Positions 1 through 11,212 of a DNA stretch of 64,000 nucleotides are shown here, piece by piece. Positions within the stretch are counted from its first letter, which is position 1. Each line of letters opens with the position of its first letter. The notes under the pieces are model-generated. The model saw only the letters and a program-made list of their open reading frames with translations, had not been told where the DNA came from and ran no database searches. Made by a program: the position numbers and the translations under genes. Source of the stretch: Apium graveolens (lineage: Eukaryota > Streptophyta > Magnoliopsida > Apiales > Apiaceae); NCBI RefSeq assembly GCF_009905375.1, contig NC_133652.1, positions 17,286,850 to 17,350,849 on the forward strand, in the 5' to 3' direction.

Positions 1-563
1 TTGTGCTAAAGGTCTCTTGCCGTCTTCTCCTTGTGTTTTGGTCCGTCTCTGACTTGTTATATATTAAAAACGACCTAACACTACAAGAAAAATATCCATA
101 TACATCAGTTTTTGGTCGACGTCTATATTGTTTTACAACCGATGTTGATGTCGATGATGTCTATTCTAGACATCGGTCATACATCGATGTCTTTTACCCC
201 ATTAGACATCGATTTCATTCTGAAAAGCTGATGTATATATGGCCAATTAAACATCACGTTGACCTGATGTCTATATAGGTTGTAAACATCAGTTTGAACA
301 CACAAAAATTAATTTGTATTTTATTAGTAGACATCAATTTTTATACAATAAAAATGATGTATATTTAGTTATTACACTACTTACACAATACAAAAATCAA
401 ATTACTTTTGGACCAAAATAATAACAAAAAATGAATTCAATATTAACAAAAAATATTCCAATTTTAGCATTCTCACATTAGTGAGTAAAACAAATATTAC
501 TTGCACATTCCTATTCTATTAAAACCAAATTTATAATACATTGAAATTATTCTCGACACCCAT

Positions 564-785
564 CTATCCCTCAGTTTTCATCCGTTTAATTGCAACTTTA
601 CTACCATCTTTGAAAAGGCCCAGGTACACATGGCTGCTTCCCCCTATTCCTATCAAATTAGAGGTGAAGAACTTGTTTGTTGCAATTTCTAGTTCAGAGT
701 ATGAAAATCGTACAAGTGTTCCATATATTGTTCCTGCTCTGATCCTGGATAAGAGTGAAGCCTTTTTAAGCATTCTGCATGACAT
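564..785 (-). pseudogene. Receptor-like protein kinase fragment captured by the CACTA element
   Basis: A 73-codon open stretch on the minus strand contains the start of a plant receptor-like kinase catalytic domain. It has an FSYSELEIATNKF block as found before the kinase fold, a glycine-rich loop (IGIGGSSHVY) and the ATP-anchoring lysine in VAIKRMKTEG. Homology stops right after kinase subdomain II, so only the first part of the N-lobe is present; catalytic loop and activation segment are absent. The start at 785 is just the first ATG and need not be real. Family knowledge says such domains follow an extracellular and a transmembrane part; a hydrophobic stretch encoded at about 1050-1130 on the same strand could be a companion exon, but that is a guess. 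It lies inside the transposon, so it is best read as a transduplicated fragment. Confidence 0.8.
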
Positions 786-3190
786 ATGAGATCACAAATT
801 TCTTTAACATCTACATCATACAGTGAACAACAAGCCGCAGTTATATGAAATTAAAGATACGTTTTTATAATAAAAATATAGAAAATATACAAATTAAAGA
901 TAATACAACAGACGGAGGAAAAAAGACCCAATGCTGGATTCAAAGATAGAAATAATAAAATAAAATAAAGGTTAAGAAGATCAGGGCAAATATACATAGT
1001 GGATGGTGATACATTACCATTTGTTCTGCAATTTTCAGGTGGCACAAATTGTATAAGTTAATAACTTTATCTTTTAAAGCAGCAAATACAAGAGCTGTCA
1101 CGATAACAAAAAACAAGTGAATAAGCACAAGAAATTTGCTGGACTCTTTTTTTTTCTGTAGACTCTGCCTCAGATGTAGATGTTGTTGAGTAACAACAAA
1201 AAATTACATAAACTGGGAAAAAATGCAAAGTCATGGAAAAAAATTAGTAGAAAAAACTAGGTATAACCGTATCAAATAAGATGATCCCATATGTGAACAA
1301 CATGTCAAATATACAGTCTCTCTGGAATCTACGTAAGCCTTTACTTGTCATAAGGTTATAGAAAGAAACTAAGAGAGTATGTACTTTAATCTAACAAGTA
1401 GAAAAATATTCAAGAGCGAAATAAATTAAAAATTCGGAAAAAAGTGATAATAAAAAAATATAATATTACAGGGACTTAATTCTATGTACTTTTTAATCAC
1501 AATAGGATATTGATATCAGATTAGTCTCAGTTGTCAAAATATAGCAAATCTTAAATATTAATCTCAAACTTTATATTTGATTGTCTATTCTAGAATATAA
1601 AGCAGAAGCCTGCAAAAGGCTTGATAAGGAAGTCTGAAGCATGCAAAAGGCTTGATAAGTAGAATCTAGAATATAAGGCTCTCTTGTATACTTCTTCAGA
1701 TTGTGAAGTCGTCTCCTCAGACAGTTGCAAAGCTATACCTGACTCACAAAAAAAGAAAGGAAACAAACTCATAAAATTGTAGCTCGGAAACAAGAGAAAG
1801 TAGTATTTTCAGTCCCATTATGATTAAGCATAGTGCATAACATATTAAGATTCTGAATATATAGTTTCCGGTAATATGACTAGTTTGTAAAGAAGTTTCC
1901 AAATACCAAGATTTGACCATGCATAACTGCATTCTCTGAAACGGGCAACTGCAACCTTAAGGTATTTTTGTGAAGCTTGAAATTATTGGGTACAGAGATT
2001 ATGAAGACTTAGTTGGTGCCATTGTATAGCATCGTCGGGTTCCTCTGCTATTGCCTGAAGCAAATAGAATAAAATAAAAAAGGGCATATTGACTGAGATA
2101 TGATCAAGTGAAATAAAAAGGTGAAGGATACTGTTACATATATATATGTGAATGTACTATTAAATAAACATATTCTTCAAGTATTTATGTGAAAAGATTG
2201 CTGAAAGAATCTGGAAAGAAATTAAGTTGTCCATTTATACATATGAGTATATCCACAAACACCCAAGTAGTTGACACTCTATTTAAGCCCCACCAAATTA
2301 ACCCACTAGATCGCAAAGTCCCTTGCATGAAAATTATGAGAGCAACTGATGAATGTCAAACAGCTAACACCTTGGTCAAGTCTATGCCGACTCACCTGTT
2401 AACAAGACACATAGTTTTTTTAAGTGTTGTACCTTGTAAGTGCTATTTTGCTGCTCAAGTGAGTTGGTGAATGTCTACCTTAAGTTTGTGACTATGATAT
2501 AAACTACAGTCACTCAGTCACTTTTACTGCAGAAGTAATATCCCCATATACTATCTTCCAATATATGAGACTGAGATCTATCCAAGACATAGGCTTAAAA
2601 TATATAGTATTTAAGATTTGGATTTTTTATATGCATATGTAGGCATTGCTTCAGATTCCGTAAACTAATTTTGTTAGGAGTACCGTAACGCTACATTAAA
2701 AATATAGGCTCCTTTTCTTCAGTCTAATCAAAACAATAGTGCCTAGGATATACTTAAATACTGTACATACCAGAGGATACATTGAGGAAGAGGCACATGT
2801 TCTTGCATTGGCAAAGCCTAGCGCGAAAAAGTCCTCTTGTGTTTGTATTGATGGCCAAACTTTTTGACAATTCAATCCTTTATTCAACAAAAGTAAACAT
2901 TGACATTAAATTAATACACACCCAGAACAAGTAACAAGTAACAAATAACAAATATCTTAAATAACTAAAGCCACAATCACTACCTGGAATCAAGTAACAA
3001 TTGTCCTATAAAAGACCAAATAACCAAATTAGGGTTTCAATTTCGAAAACCCCCTAATTTTAAAAATTAGGATTTCGATTTATAAGCTAAATGCAGAAAA
3101 AATAAATTCCACATCTTAATATAAAAAAGAGAAAAGAAAAACCCTAATACAAAGTAACAATTGAAATAAAGAGAGCTGAGTAGAGAGAGT
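786..3190. other. CACTA interior, AT-rich, no complete gene
   Basis: No transposase or long ORF is visible. Two minus-strand stretches look exon-like: about 1020-1130 encodes a hydrophobic segment and is followed by GTAATG, and 2771-2885 is open and is followed by GTATGT, a plausible 5' splice site. Both lie on the same strand as the kinase fragment and the promoter-like part further right. They could be remnants of one captured gene, but I do not recognise the second peptide. Confidence 0.35.
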
Positions 3191-3299
3191 ATAAACAGAG
3201 AGCTTACAGGAAAGAGCAGAGAGAGAGAGAGAGAGAGCATAACGGAGATGGTGAGAAGAGCATAACGGAGGTGGTAGGCAGCGTTGAGCGAGAGGGAGA

Positions 3300-3343
<44 letters not shown>

Positions 3344-3467
3344 GTCGCAAGAGAGTGTTAGTGTTAGTTTTTTTTAATTTTTCTGAATGTAAAAGAGAGG
3401 AAAAAAATGGTTGAGGGAGTGAAAATTTGGTAAAGGGGGAACAGAATTGGAGATGTCGCGTGTTCAA
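3190..3467 (-). other. Captured 5'-UTR-like segment with GA/CT microsatellites
   Basis: Two (GA)n runs (about 3219-3237 and 3305-3340) read CT-rich on the minus strand, the usual look of a plant 5' leader. Further along that strand comes CCTGTAAGC near 3205, a plausible 5' splice site, and AT-rich intron-like sequence containing TAGGGTTT. Together with the kinase fragment this suggests the CACTA element picked up the 5' end of a host gene. This is inference from composition only. Confidence 0.35.
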
Positions 3468-3718
3468 TTTTTAAAAAGTGAACTTAAGACATCGGTTTTA
3501 AAATAAATGATGTCTTTAATATAAAAGGACATCAAATTAACGCGGGATGATGTCTATTGTTATTTAAATATCGGTGTCATCAGCGGCCGATGTCTAATGT
3601 GTGATGTCTATTAACATTTTTCTTGTAGTATAATATGAATATAAATAGCAACCCTCAACAATCTGGAAGCTTCCCTTTTAGAATTGTAATAGAAACAGGA
3701 TTCTGAAATTTAGCCTCG

Positions 3719-3820
3719 GTGCGGGCGCGCGCTATCACAGAGCGGGTGCGCTGCATTTCCGGAACCCCGGCGCGGCCGCACGCTATCACAACACGGGCGC
3801 GCCGTCCTTCTGGGAAAAAC
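3719..3820 (-). repeat. 51-bp GC-rich tandem repeat, two copies in the left LTR
   Basis: Two adjacent 51-bp units (3719-3769 and 3770-3820) with cores GCGGGCGCGC and GCGCGGCCGC stand out from AT-rich surroundings. The right LTR has only one unit (about 13600-13650), so copy number differs between the two LTRs. The same unit occurs three times at 6699-6851. Confidence 0.8.
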
Positions 3821-4053
3821 CTGATTTCTTCTTAAAACTTGTTGCTTCGATCCGGATTTCCACGAACTTTTATTCCAACACCACCTGGACACCAAATTAG
3901 CACCAAAACAATGCTAATTCACATGTTTACCTGAATAACGCCTGAAATGCAAAAACACTAGAAAACACATTAAAACACATAACACTTTGAGTACAAATAC
4001 ACCAATTCAAAGCTTATTAGAGCATAATAAAGTGTCATAAATGCCACTCAACA

Positions 4054-4066
4054 TACCCCCAAACTT
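4054..4066 (-). promoter_or_regulatory. Polypurine tract next to the 3' LTR
   Basis: On the minus strand AAGTTTGGGGGTA directly abuts the LTR start TGTTGAG at 4053. This is the expected position and composition of the plus-strand primer for reverse transcription. Confidence 0.85.
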
Positions 4067-5190
4067 GAATCGATGTTTGTCCTCAAGCATAAATAGACTC
4101 AAAGAACAAGAAACAAAAATGCATGAATGCAACTATATGAATGCAACGATCCCAATAGAATAACTCAACCAACCAACAAGCAACATATCAACATATGCAG
4201 TTATTCGCATGAAGATCAATCAAATCATACAAATCAACTTACAAACTAGAGACGTGCGTGTGTGAAGATGCTTACAGATATACTATCGCAACTAGATCAA
4301 TAATCATGACTCACTACTCATCAAGGCAATCGCAAGGTTATAAATAAAATAAAAAGCTAGACTCAAAATAACTTATAACACTTCAATTCTTATATTGGAG
4401 TTTTATACGGATTCATGCTTTTATTCACTATAAAACAAAACAAATATGCTTATTTTATCGTGCAATGAGTGAGGTCCACAAAAGACTTATACAATAGTAC
4501 CCATGTAGCGAGCGTTAGGTTAGCGGATCCCAGACCATAAAAGCCTTAGGTCACTAGGCACAAAGTCCCCTAAGAACTTAATAACTCGAGTACTAAAGAG
4601 CCCACTCGTGATCAATTATACATAACACTTATTCTTTCTCATTCAATCCTAGACTACTCATAAAAATATGAGCCGGCTACTAGCCATTTAATACTTAGCC
4701 ACACAACTAGCAATGAAATCCAATTTCTCCAATTTTTAAATATCCATGTCTTTTATTATTTAGAGAATACCCTAAATTCTAAATATAAACAAGCGATTAA
4801 ACCTCGACAATTCAAATAAACCATGATCATGATCTAGCACTCTAGCAACCTATAAGACTTAGTGAAATACAAGTGTCTCTAGCATGCAAATCAATCCAAT
4901 AAGACTCAACATCACTAAATACGAGATCACTACATTAGCATCAATATCGCAAGTCAATTAGAAAAATTATTTAAGAGATCATGTTATAATGCAAATGCAT
5001 GCAACTACATGAACAAAATATCATAAAAACTACCCAAAAAAACTACATGGCAAAATATGCAAACTATATGAACTAAACTATCATGAACATGCAAACTATA
5101 TGAGACTCACACAAACATATTCCTTCAACTACTACCCCCAAACTTAAAATATTCACTATCCTCGGTGAAGGTAATAGTAAGGAATCAGGC
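4067..5190 (-). other. 3' noncoding region of the Athila-like element
   Basis: About 1.1 kb of AT-rich sequence without a supported ORF. A second polypurine-like tract, TAAGTTTGGGGGTA on the minus strand, lies at 5133-5146. It matches the terminal tract almost exactly and could be a spare or earlier priming site. Confidence 0.6.
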
Positions 5191-5194
5191 ATAC

Positions 5195-6404
5195 CTATTC
5201 TGAATCAAAATCCTCACCCTCAAGGGGTGGAGTGTCAGGTGTGTCAGGAGGCGGATACACAGAGTCCTCACCAAATACTGGCCACTGAATGTCAACTCCG
5301 GTGGCTCTAAATGCAGTCCTAAGTGCCTGAGTGAGATCCTGTGCAAAACGACTATGGATGTCGTGCATCGCATCCATCCTCCTTGCAAGATGCCTATACT
5401 GCATCTAGCTCAAACCAGCTCCCATGTCCACTAATGTTGCCTCCTGCTGCTGCTGCGATGGTCCTCCTTCATCTCCTAACTGAGATCTACATGCAGTCCT
5501 GCTCGCCTGACCAACAGCTGGCCTCCCACCAGGTAAGTGGCCAAAAGAATACCCAAGCCCCTTCAGATCAGGCTTGCCTCCATCCCATTCCTGCATCGTA
5601 GCTAAAGTAGTGCTATCGATCGAGCACTCGGAATCTGTAACTGCTCATGTGTGGGCCAATGCACACCAACTGCCACACACAGCTTTGTCACCACTGATGC
5701 ATACGGAATAGACCCCGTAGTGCTCCCCCTCAAGAACCTCAGAATCCTCTGGTATATCACCATCCCCAAATCTACATAATCACCCTGCAAAATGCCCCAT
5801 AGCAGACATGCTCGCTCCATAGTAACCTCATGCATATGCGAAGATGGCATGATATTAGCACATATAAAAGCGTTCCATGCACGGGCAAACATGTTCATGC
5901 CGGACGCCGGGAACGTAGAATACTCGGTGGCTGTGCCCCTCTTGATCTTTCAATGTGTGTCGGGCCGGCACATAGTAGCAACAATAAGATCCAGATCAAA
6001 GTCCTCTAGAGTCTTATCATTTCAGGTATCCTACCCCACATTCCTTGCGGGCTGCTCAATCATGGTCCTGATAGCCTCTGCACTATACTCCACCGTCCTC
6101 CCTCGCACCACAGTGAAGCCATTCTTCTTGGCCTTGGCATTTGCATAGAACTCGCGAACCACACTCATAGGCACAGTGGCTGGTGCCTCGCAAAAAGGAA
6201 CCCAGCCCATCTCCAAGATCATCTCCAAAAGCTTACCATCGTTCCCAGATGGCAGGAACCCTCTCTCCTTAGCAATAGGCTTCGCGAGAAGCCTCGCGTA
6301 CTCCTCCTCAGCCTCGGGAGTAGAAAACCCGGTCTCACACCACTCGAAGTTGAAGAATCGGTGGCGCTGCTATCGACTTGAGTTCTTTGTCTTTTGGGTG
6401 CCAT
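5195..6404 (-). pseudogene. Athila-type extra ORF 3' of integrase (env-like position), frameshifted
   Basis: On the minus strand a reading frame starts with MAPKRQRTQ at 6404, with a good leader before it, and continues in pieces to a stop at 5195. Blocks include EMGWVPFCEAP, TVVRGRTVEYS, WNAFICANIMPSS and an acidic C-terminus. The frame changes near 6359, where the N-terminal peptide leaves the conserved frame, and again near 6030, 5900 and 5600. Proteins of this type are common in plant Athila elements, and I believe they belong to the Pfam family called putative plant transposon protein, but I could not check. I see no convincing signal peptide or fusion peptide, so env-like refers to position only. 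Product role is unknown. Confidence 0.65.
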
Positions 6405-6698
6405 GGAAATTGATTAGAGAGAATAAGAGTTGTGTTTGAGAGAGAATTTGTGTTTAAGAGTTTGTAAATTGGTGAAGAAGTTTGTGTATGGGGTGTATGT
6501 ATATATAGGTGATGAAAAGAGAATTAGATATGGAATAGAAGTGAGATTTGATTATGGGAATAATGGAAGTAATGGGTTTGATTTGGAGAGGGAATTATGG
6601 GATGTGGGGGAGTAAAATTCGGTTAGGAATTGATTTTGGGATAAATTCCCGTTTTCCCCCCTTAAATTGCCTTTTATTTTTTTCCAAAGTCGGACACG

Positions 6699-6851
6699 GC
6701 ACGGTCGCGTGCTGGAACGGCACGGGCGTGCACTACTTCTGCCAAACTGGCGCGGCCGCATGATGTAACAGCGCGGGCGCGCAGTGTTTTTGTGTAGATG
6801 GCGCGGCCACACACTGGGACAGCGCGGGCGTGCCAGGCTTCTGTAGTCAGA
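6699..6851 (-). repeat. 51-bp GC-rich tandem repeat, three copies, internal
   Basis: Units at 6699-6749, 6750-6800 and 6801-6851 share the cores GCGCGGCCGC and GCGCGGGCGCGC with the LTR units at 3719-3820. On the minus strand the units stay open in one frame, giving a 17-residue Arg/Pro-rich repeat. It lies between integrase and the extra ORF. Confidence 0.8.
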
Positions 6852-6992
6852 CCTGTATTTTTCCAATTTTTTAATTTTTTTGTGATTTTCTCTTTTCTTC
6901 TTGCTTCCTCTACTTACTAATGTACAACAAACTTGGGTTGCCTCCCAAGAAGTGCTTCTTTTACGTCGCTAGCTCGACGTAGAATCTTGAGA

Positions 6993-8270
6993 TCAAGTGG
7001 ACAATAAAACGGCACTAACCACCTCACGAGTTGTCGTGTCACCATAATAATGCTTCAACCGTTGACCATTTACCTTGAATGCTTGTCCCGGATCATTCTC
7101 AAAAATTTCCACCGCTCCATGTGGAAACACAGTTTTGATTATGAAGGGCCCTGACCATCTTGACTTCAACTTTCCAGGAAAAAGACGTAGCCGAGAGTTG
7201 AATAAAAGAACTTGTTGCCCTGACACAAATTTCTTGAGCACTAGACCCCGATCGTGCCACCTCTTGACTTTCTCCTTATACATCTTGTTGTTTTCATAAG
7301 CTTGAAGTCGAAACTCGTCAAGTTCATTTAACTGAAGCATCCTCTTCTTTCCAGCTGCATCCAAGTCCAGATTTAATTTCTTTAAAGCCCAATATGCTTT
7401 ATGCTCGAGCTCCACAGGCAAATGACACCCCTTACCATACACCAACTGAAACAACGACCAATGGAGTCTTATATGCTATTCTATACGCCCAAATAACTTC
7501 ATCAATCTTTAAAGACCAATCCTTTTTTTGATGGACATACCACTTTCTCCAAAATACGCTTGATCTATCTGTTAGATACCCCAGCTTGATCATTTATCTG
7601 AGGATGATAAGCCGTAGCAATACGATGATTCACATTATACCATCATAACAGTGAATTTGCGATTACAAAAATGCGACCCCTCATCACTGATTATGACTCT
7701 TGGAGTTCCAAACCTGGTGAATATTTGCTTGTGAAGAAAATTAAGCACCACTTTCGCATCGTTTGTTGGCAACACCTTAACTTCAACCCATTTTGACACA
7801 TTATTAACTGCCAACAAGATATACTGATTATTACAAGATGAGACAAATGGCCCCATAAAGTCAATTCCCTAAACATTGAAGACCTCAATCTCGAGAAGCA
7901 CATTAAGAGGCATCTCATCCTTTTTAGACATATTACCCACACGTTGACATCGATCACATTTCAAAATAAAGTGTTGAGCATCTTTAAACAATGTTGGCCA
8001 AAAAAACCTGCTTGAAGAACATGAGCTGCTGTCTTTTCTCCACCATAATATCCTTCATAAGCCGTTGAGTGGAAATCTCGCAAGATCCCCCCCCATTTCA
8101 CTGTAAGGAATACATCTCCTGATGATTTGGTCAGCTCCTTGGCGAAAAAGAAACGGCTCATCCCACATATACCACTTCACCTCATGAAGAAACTTCTTCC
8201 TTTGAGCATAAGATAAGTCGAGAGGCATAATATTACTCACAAGATAGTTCACAATGTCTGCAAACCACAT
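6993..8270 (-). pseudogene. Integrase of the Athila-like element, broken
   Basis: The minus strand encodes, in pieces, the zinc-binding region (CDRCQR near 7950), the catalytic core (GIDFMGPF near 7855, then a block ending in HFCNRKF) and the C-terminal region with FQLVYGKGCHLPVELEHKA and GPFIIKTVFPHGAVE (7454-6993). The 153-codon C-terminal piece is open. Frame changes occur near 8275, 8100 and 8000. A TAG replaces the expected Trp just before GIDFMGPF near 7870, and the sequence near 7635 is interrupted. Integrase would insert the cDNA into the genome; this copy cannot. Confidence 0.85.
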
Positions 8271-10084
8271 TTTTCTTCTTGCACTCCAAACAACTGCTCT
8301 TCGGGAAAAGACTCATTTATCAATGTCTTATCCAATAAAGTAGCATTAGAATTCTCTAAACGCGAGGGATGATCATCAACTTGATTTTCAGTTCCTTTTA
8401 TGTCCTTGATCTCTAGTTCAAATTCTTGGAGCAAAAGAATCCATCGAATCAATCTAGGCTTCGAGTCCTTCTTTGAGATGAGATATCGAATGGTAGTGTG
8501 ATCAGTGAAAACTGTCACCTTAGTCCCAAGTAGATAAGATCGAAATTTCTCAAAACCGTAGACAATAGCCAAAAGTTCTTTCTCCGTAGTAGTGTAATTC
8601 AGTTGAGCACCATTTGGAGTCTTACTAGCGTAGTAGACTACATAAAATATATTTTTCTTTCTCTGCCCATGAATTGCTCCAACTGCATAGTCACTTGCAT
8701 CACACATCATCTCAAAAGGCTCATTCCAATCGGGTACAGTTATGAAAGGTTTTGTGATTAAACTCTTTTTCAATATCTCAAAATCTTCAAAGCACTCGTC
8801 ATTGAATTTAAAAGGAACATCTTTCTCTAACAGACTGCACGAAGGCTTTGAAATTTTCGAGAAGTCCTTGATGAAACGCCTGTAGAAACCTGCATGACCA
8901 AGAAAATTGTGAATCCCCTTGACAGAAATAGGTGGAGGAAGATTCTCAATGACCCCCACCTTGGCCTTGTCCACCTCTAGACCCTTATTAGAAACTTTGT
9001 GCCCGAGAATAATGCCTTGGCGCACCATAAAATGACATTTCTCCCAATTGAGAGCCAAATTGGTCTCAACACACCTCTTGAGAACGTGTCCCAGATTCTG
9101 CAAGCATTCATCAAAAAAATTGCCAAAGACTGAGAAGTAGTCCATGGACACCTCCACATTATGGCCAATCATGTCAGAAAAGATGGCCATCATACATCTC
9201 TGAAATGTGGCTGGTGCACCACACAGACCAAAAGAAACTTGTCTAAAGGCGAAAGTACCAAATGGACAAGTGAAGGTAGTCTTCTCCTGATCTTCTGGAG
9301 CGATACAAATCTGATTGTACCCCGAATAACCATCCAGAAGATAGTAATACTCATGACCAACCAACCTGTCAAGCATCTGATCAATGAAGGGCAATGGAAA
9401 ATGGTCCTTTCTAGTGGCTATGTTCAGCTTCTGATAGTCCATGCAGACTCTCCACCCCGTGACTGTCCGTGTAGGAATAAACTCATTCTTCTCATTTGCT
9501 ACCACAGTAATTCCACCTTTCTTTGGCACACATTGAACCGGGCTTACCCATGAACTGTCAGAGATAGGATAGATGATCCCTGCATCTAGCCACTTCAGAA
9601 TTTCCTTCTTCACTACCTCCTTCATGATAGGATTAAGTCTTCTTTGCTGCTCGATTGTAGGCTTGCTACCTTCCTCTAGCAGAATTTTATGCATACAGTA
9701 AGAAGGGCTAATCCCCTTGATGTCTGCTATAGTCCATCCAATTACCGACTTGAACTCTCTCAGAATCCTCAAAAGCTTTTCCTCATCACTACTTGAAAGG
9801 TCAGATGCAATAATAACAGGCAGAGTAGATGCATCACCTAAAAATGCATACCTCAAATGCTCAGGTAAAGGCTTAAGCTCAAGAGATGGAGGTTCCTCAA
9901 TAAAAGGCTTGAGGCGTTTAGGAGCTTTGTTCAATTCCTCCATTCCAAGAGATTCGAAAGGCATATCAATCTTCCTTTTCCAGGGAGAAGCATTCAAATA
10001 CTGCAATTGCTCTTCACCTTCGTCATATTCACTGTCTGAATTCCCCAATAAGGCTTTTTCTAAGGCATCAGACCTTAGCAATTA
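8249..10084 (-). pseudogene. Reverse transcriptase and RNase H of the Athila-like element
   Basis: Six hundred and ten codons without a stop. The N-terminal third is a linker ending in the RT entry block ([16 protein letters not shown]). RT motifs follow: [48 protein letters not shown]. The active-site motif reads [10 protein letters not shown] where the family has a MDD core, so the second catalytic aspartate is Tyr (codon near 9139). RNase H shows [22 protein letters not shown] and [11 protein letters not shown]. The frame opens right after a TAA at 10082-10084 and is in the same frame as gag and protease, so it was part of a polyprotein. A frameshift in an A-run near 8275 separates it from integrase. 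Confidence 0.88.
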
Positions 10085-10198
10085 ATCAAGTTCCGATATG
10101 ACCACCGAATCGACCAACTCCACTTTTAAGCATTCCTCATTATCAGTTGGAAATTTCATAGCATTGAACATATTAAAAGTAACATCCTGATCCAGCAT

Positions 10199-11122
10199 TC
10201 ACATTGTAAGCTCACCCTTCTGCACATCGATCAAGGTTCGGCCAGTTGCAAAGAAAGGTCTTCCCAAGATTATGGGAATCGTTTTATCCTCCTTGAAATC
10301 AAGAATTACAAAATCTGCAGGAAAGATGAGTTTATCAACCTTGACCAAGACATCTTCCACAATACTTCGCGGATATGTAATAGAACGGTTGACCAACTGT
10401 AAAGTCATATAAGTTGGTTTGGGATCAGGTAAGTCCAACTGCTTGAAGATTGACAAAGGCATCAGATTGATGCTAGCTCCCAAGTCACATAGGCATCTGT
10501 CAAAAGACACTTTTCCAATGGTACATGGAATAGTGAAGCTTCCCGGATCTTTAAGCTTTGGAGGCAACTTCTGCTGCAGCACAACACTGCATTCCTCCGT
10601 GAGAGCGACAGTCTCTAAATAATCTAGCTTCACCTTCCGAGATAGAATACCTTTCATAAACTTTGCATAACTAGGCATCTGCTCAAGAGCCTCAGGGAAA
10701 GGTATGTTGATATGAAGTTTCTTGAACACCTCCAGAAACTTCTCAAATTGTTTGTCCAGCTTTTTCTTCTGCAGGCGCTTAGGAAAAGGCGGTGGAGGAT
10801 AGATCTGTTTCTCCCCTGTATTACCCTGAGGCGGAGTGTGCTCAATAATAGTCTTCCTTGGTTCCAGTTCTTCATCCTGCTGCTTTGCTTCTTTGTCAGC
10901 CCCAGCTTCTTCAGTCAACTCTTGAGTGTGTTTGGGATTCGCAACCTTCCCAGACCTCAAAGTGATTGCCTTTATCTGCTCCTTAGCTTCCTTCTTTCCT
11001 GGCACTTCAGTGTCACTAGGAAATATACCAGGTTGACGATTTAGCAAGGCATTGGCAATTTGCCCAATTTGATTTTCCAAGGTCTTGATAGAAACAGCTC
11101 GACTCTTGCACATAAGCTTCAA
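10199..11122 (-). pseudogene. Gag C-terminus and aspartic protease of the Athila-like element
   Basis: A 307-codon open stretch. The first half is a charged Gag tail with ENQIGQIANALLNRQPG and ITLRSGK, typical of Athila-type polyproteins. The second half carries the retropepsin-like part: LCDLGASINLMPLSIFKQL, with the DLGAS variant of the DTG/DSG active site, and later PIILGRPFFATGRTLIDV. It ends at TGA 10199-10201 in the middle of the polyprotein; the sequence remains readable beyond it in the same frame, so this is probably CGA to TGA. The protease would cut the Gag-Pol polyprotein. Confidence 0.85.
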
Positions 11123-11212
11123 CTCCTCTAATTCAGATTTTTCATTAGCTGATTGTAGTTGAAGTTGTTGTCTTGGTGCATACTGCGGTTGTTGAAAACC
11201 AGGGGGGTTGTA

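Larger units (their letters stand above)
79..3630. mobile_element. Non-autonomous CACTA (En/Spm-type) DNA transposon
   Basis: The left end CACTACAAGAAAAAT (79-93) and the inverted right end (3616-3630, last base changed so it reads TACTACAAGAAAAAT on the minus strand) match at 14 of 15 positions. A 3-bp target duplication TAA flanks it (76-78 and 3631-3633). The sister LTR at 13512-13520 has a single TAA at the same spot, which is an empty-site control. Length is 3552 bp. Both ends carry clustered subterminal copies of GACATCG/CGATGTC-like motifs (about 105-360 and 3480-3615), typical of transposase binding in this superfamily. I see no transposase reading frame, so it would depend on an autonomous partner. 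The interior carries host-gene-like fragments (separate entries). Confidence 0.92.
1..4053 (-). repeat. 3' LTR of the Athila-like element, partial and split by a CACTA insertion
   Basis: Positions 1-78 and 3631-4053 together match 13438-13885 of the right LTR. The LTR begins (minus strand) TGTTGAGTGGC at 4053, directly after the polypurine tract. The remaining 954 bp or so are beyond the left edge. This LTR holds two copies of a 51-bp GC-rich unit (3719-3769 and 3770-3820), whereas the right LTR has one. Confidence 0.9.

Noticed and set aside
3221..3340. GA microsatellites as evidence for an active host promoter here
   Set aside because: They lie inside the CACTA element, so at most they are a captured leader.
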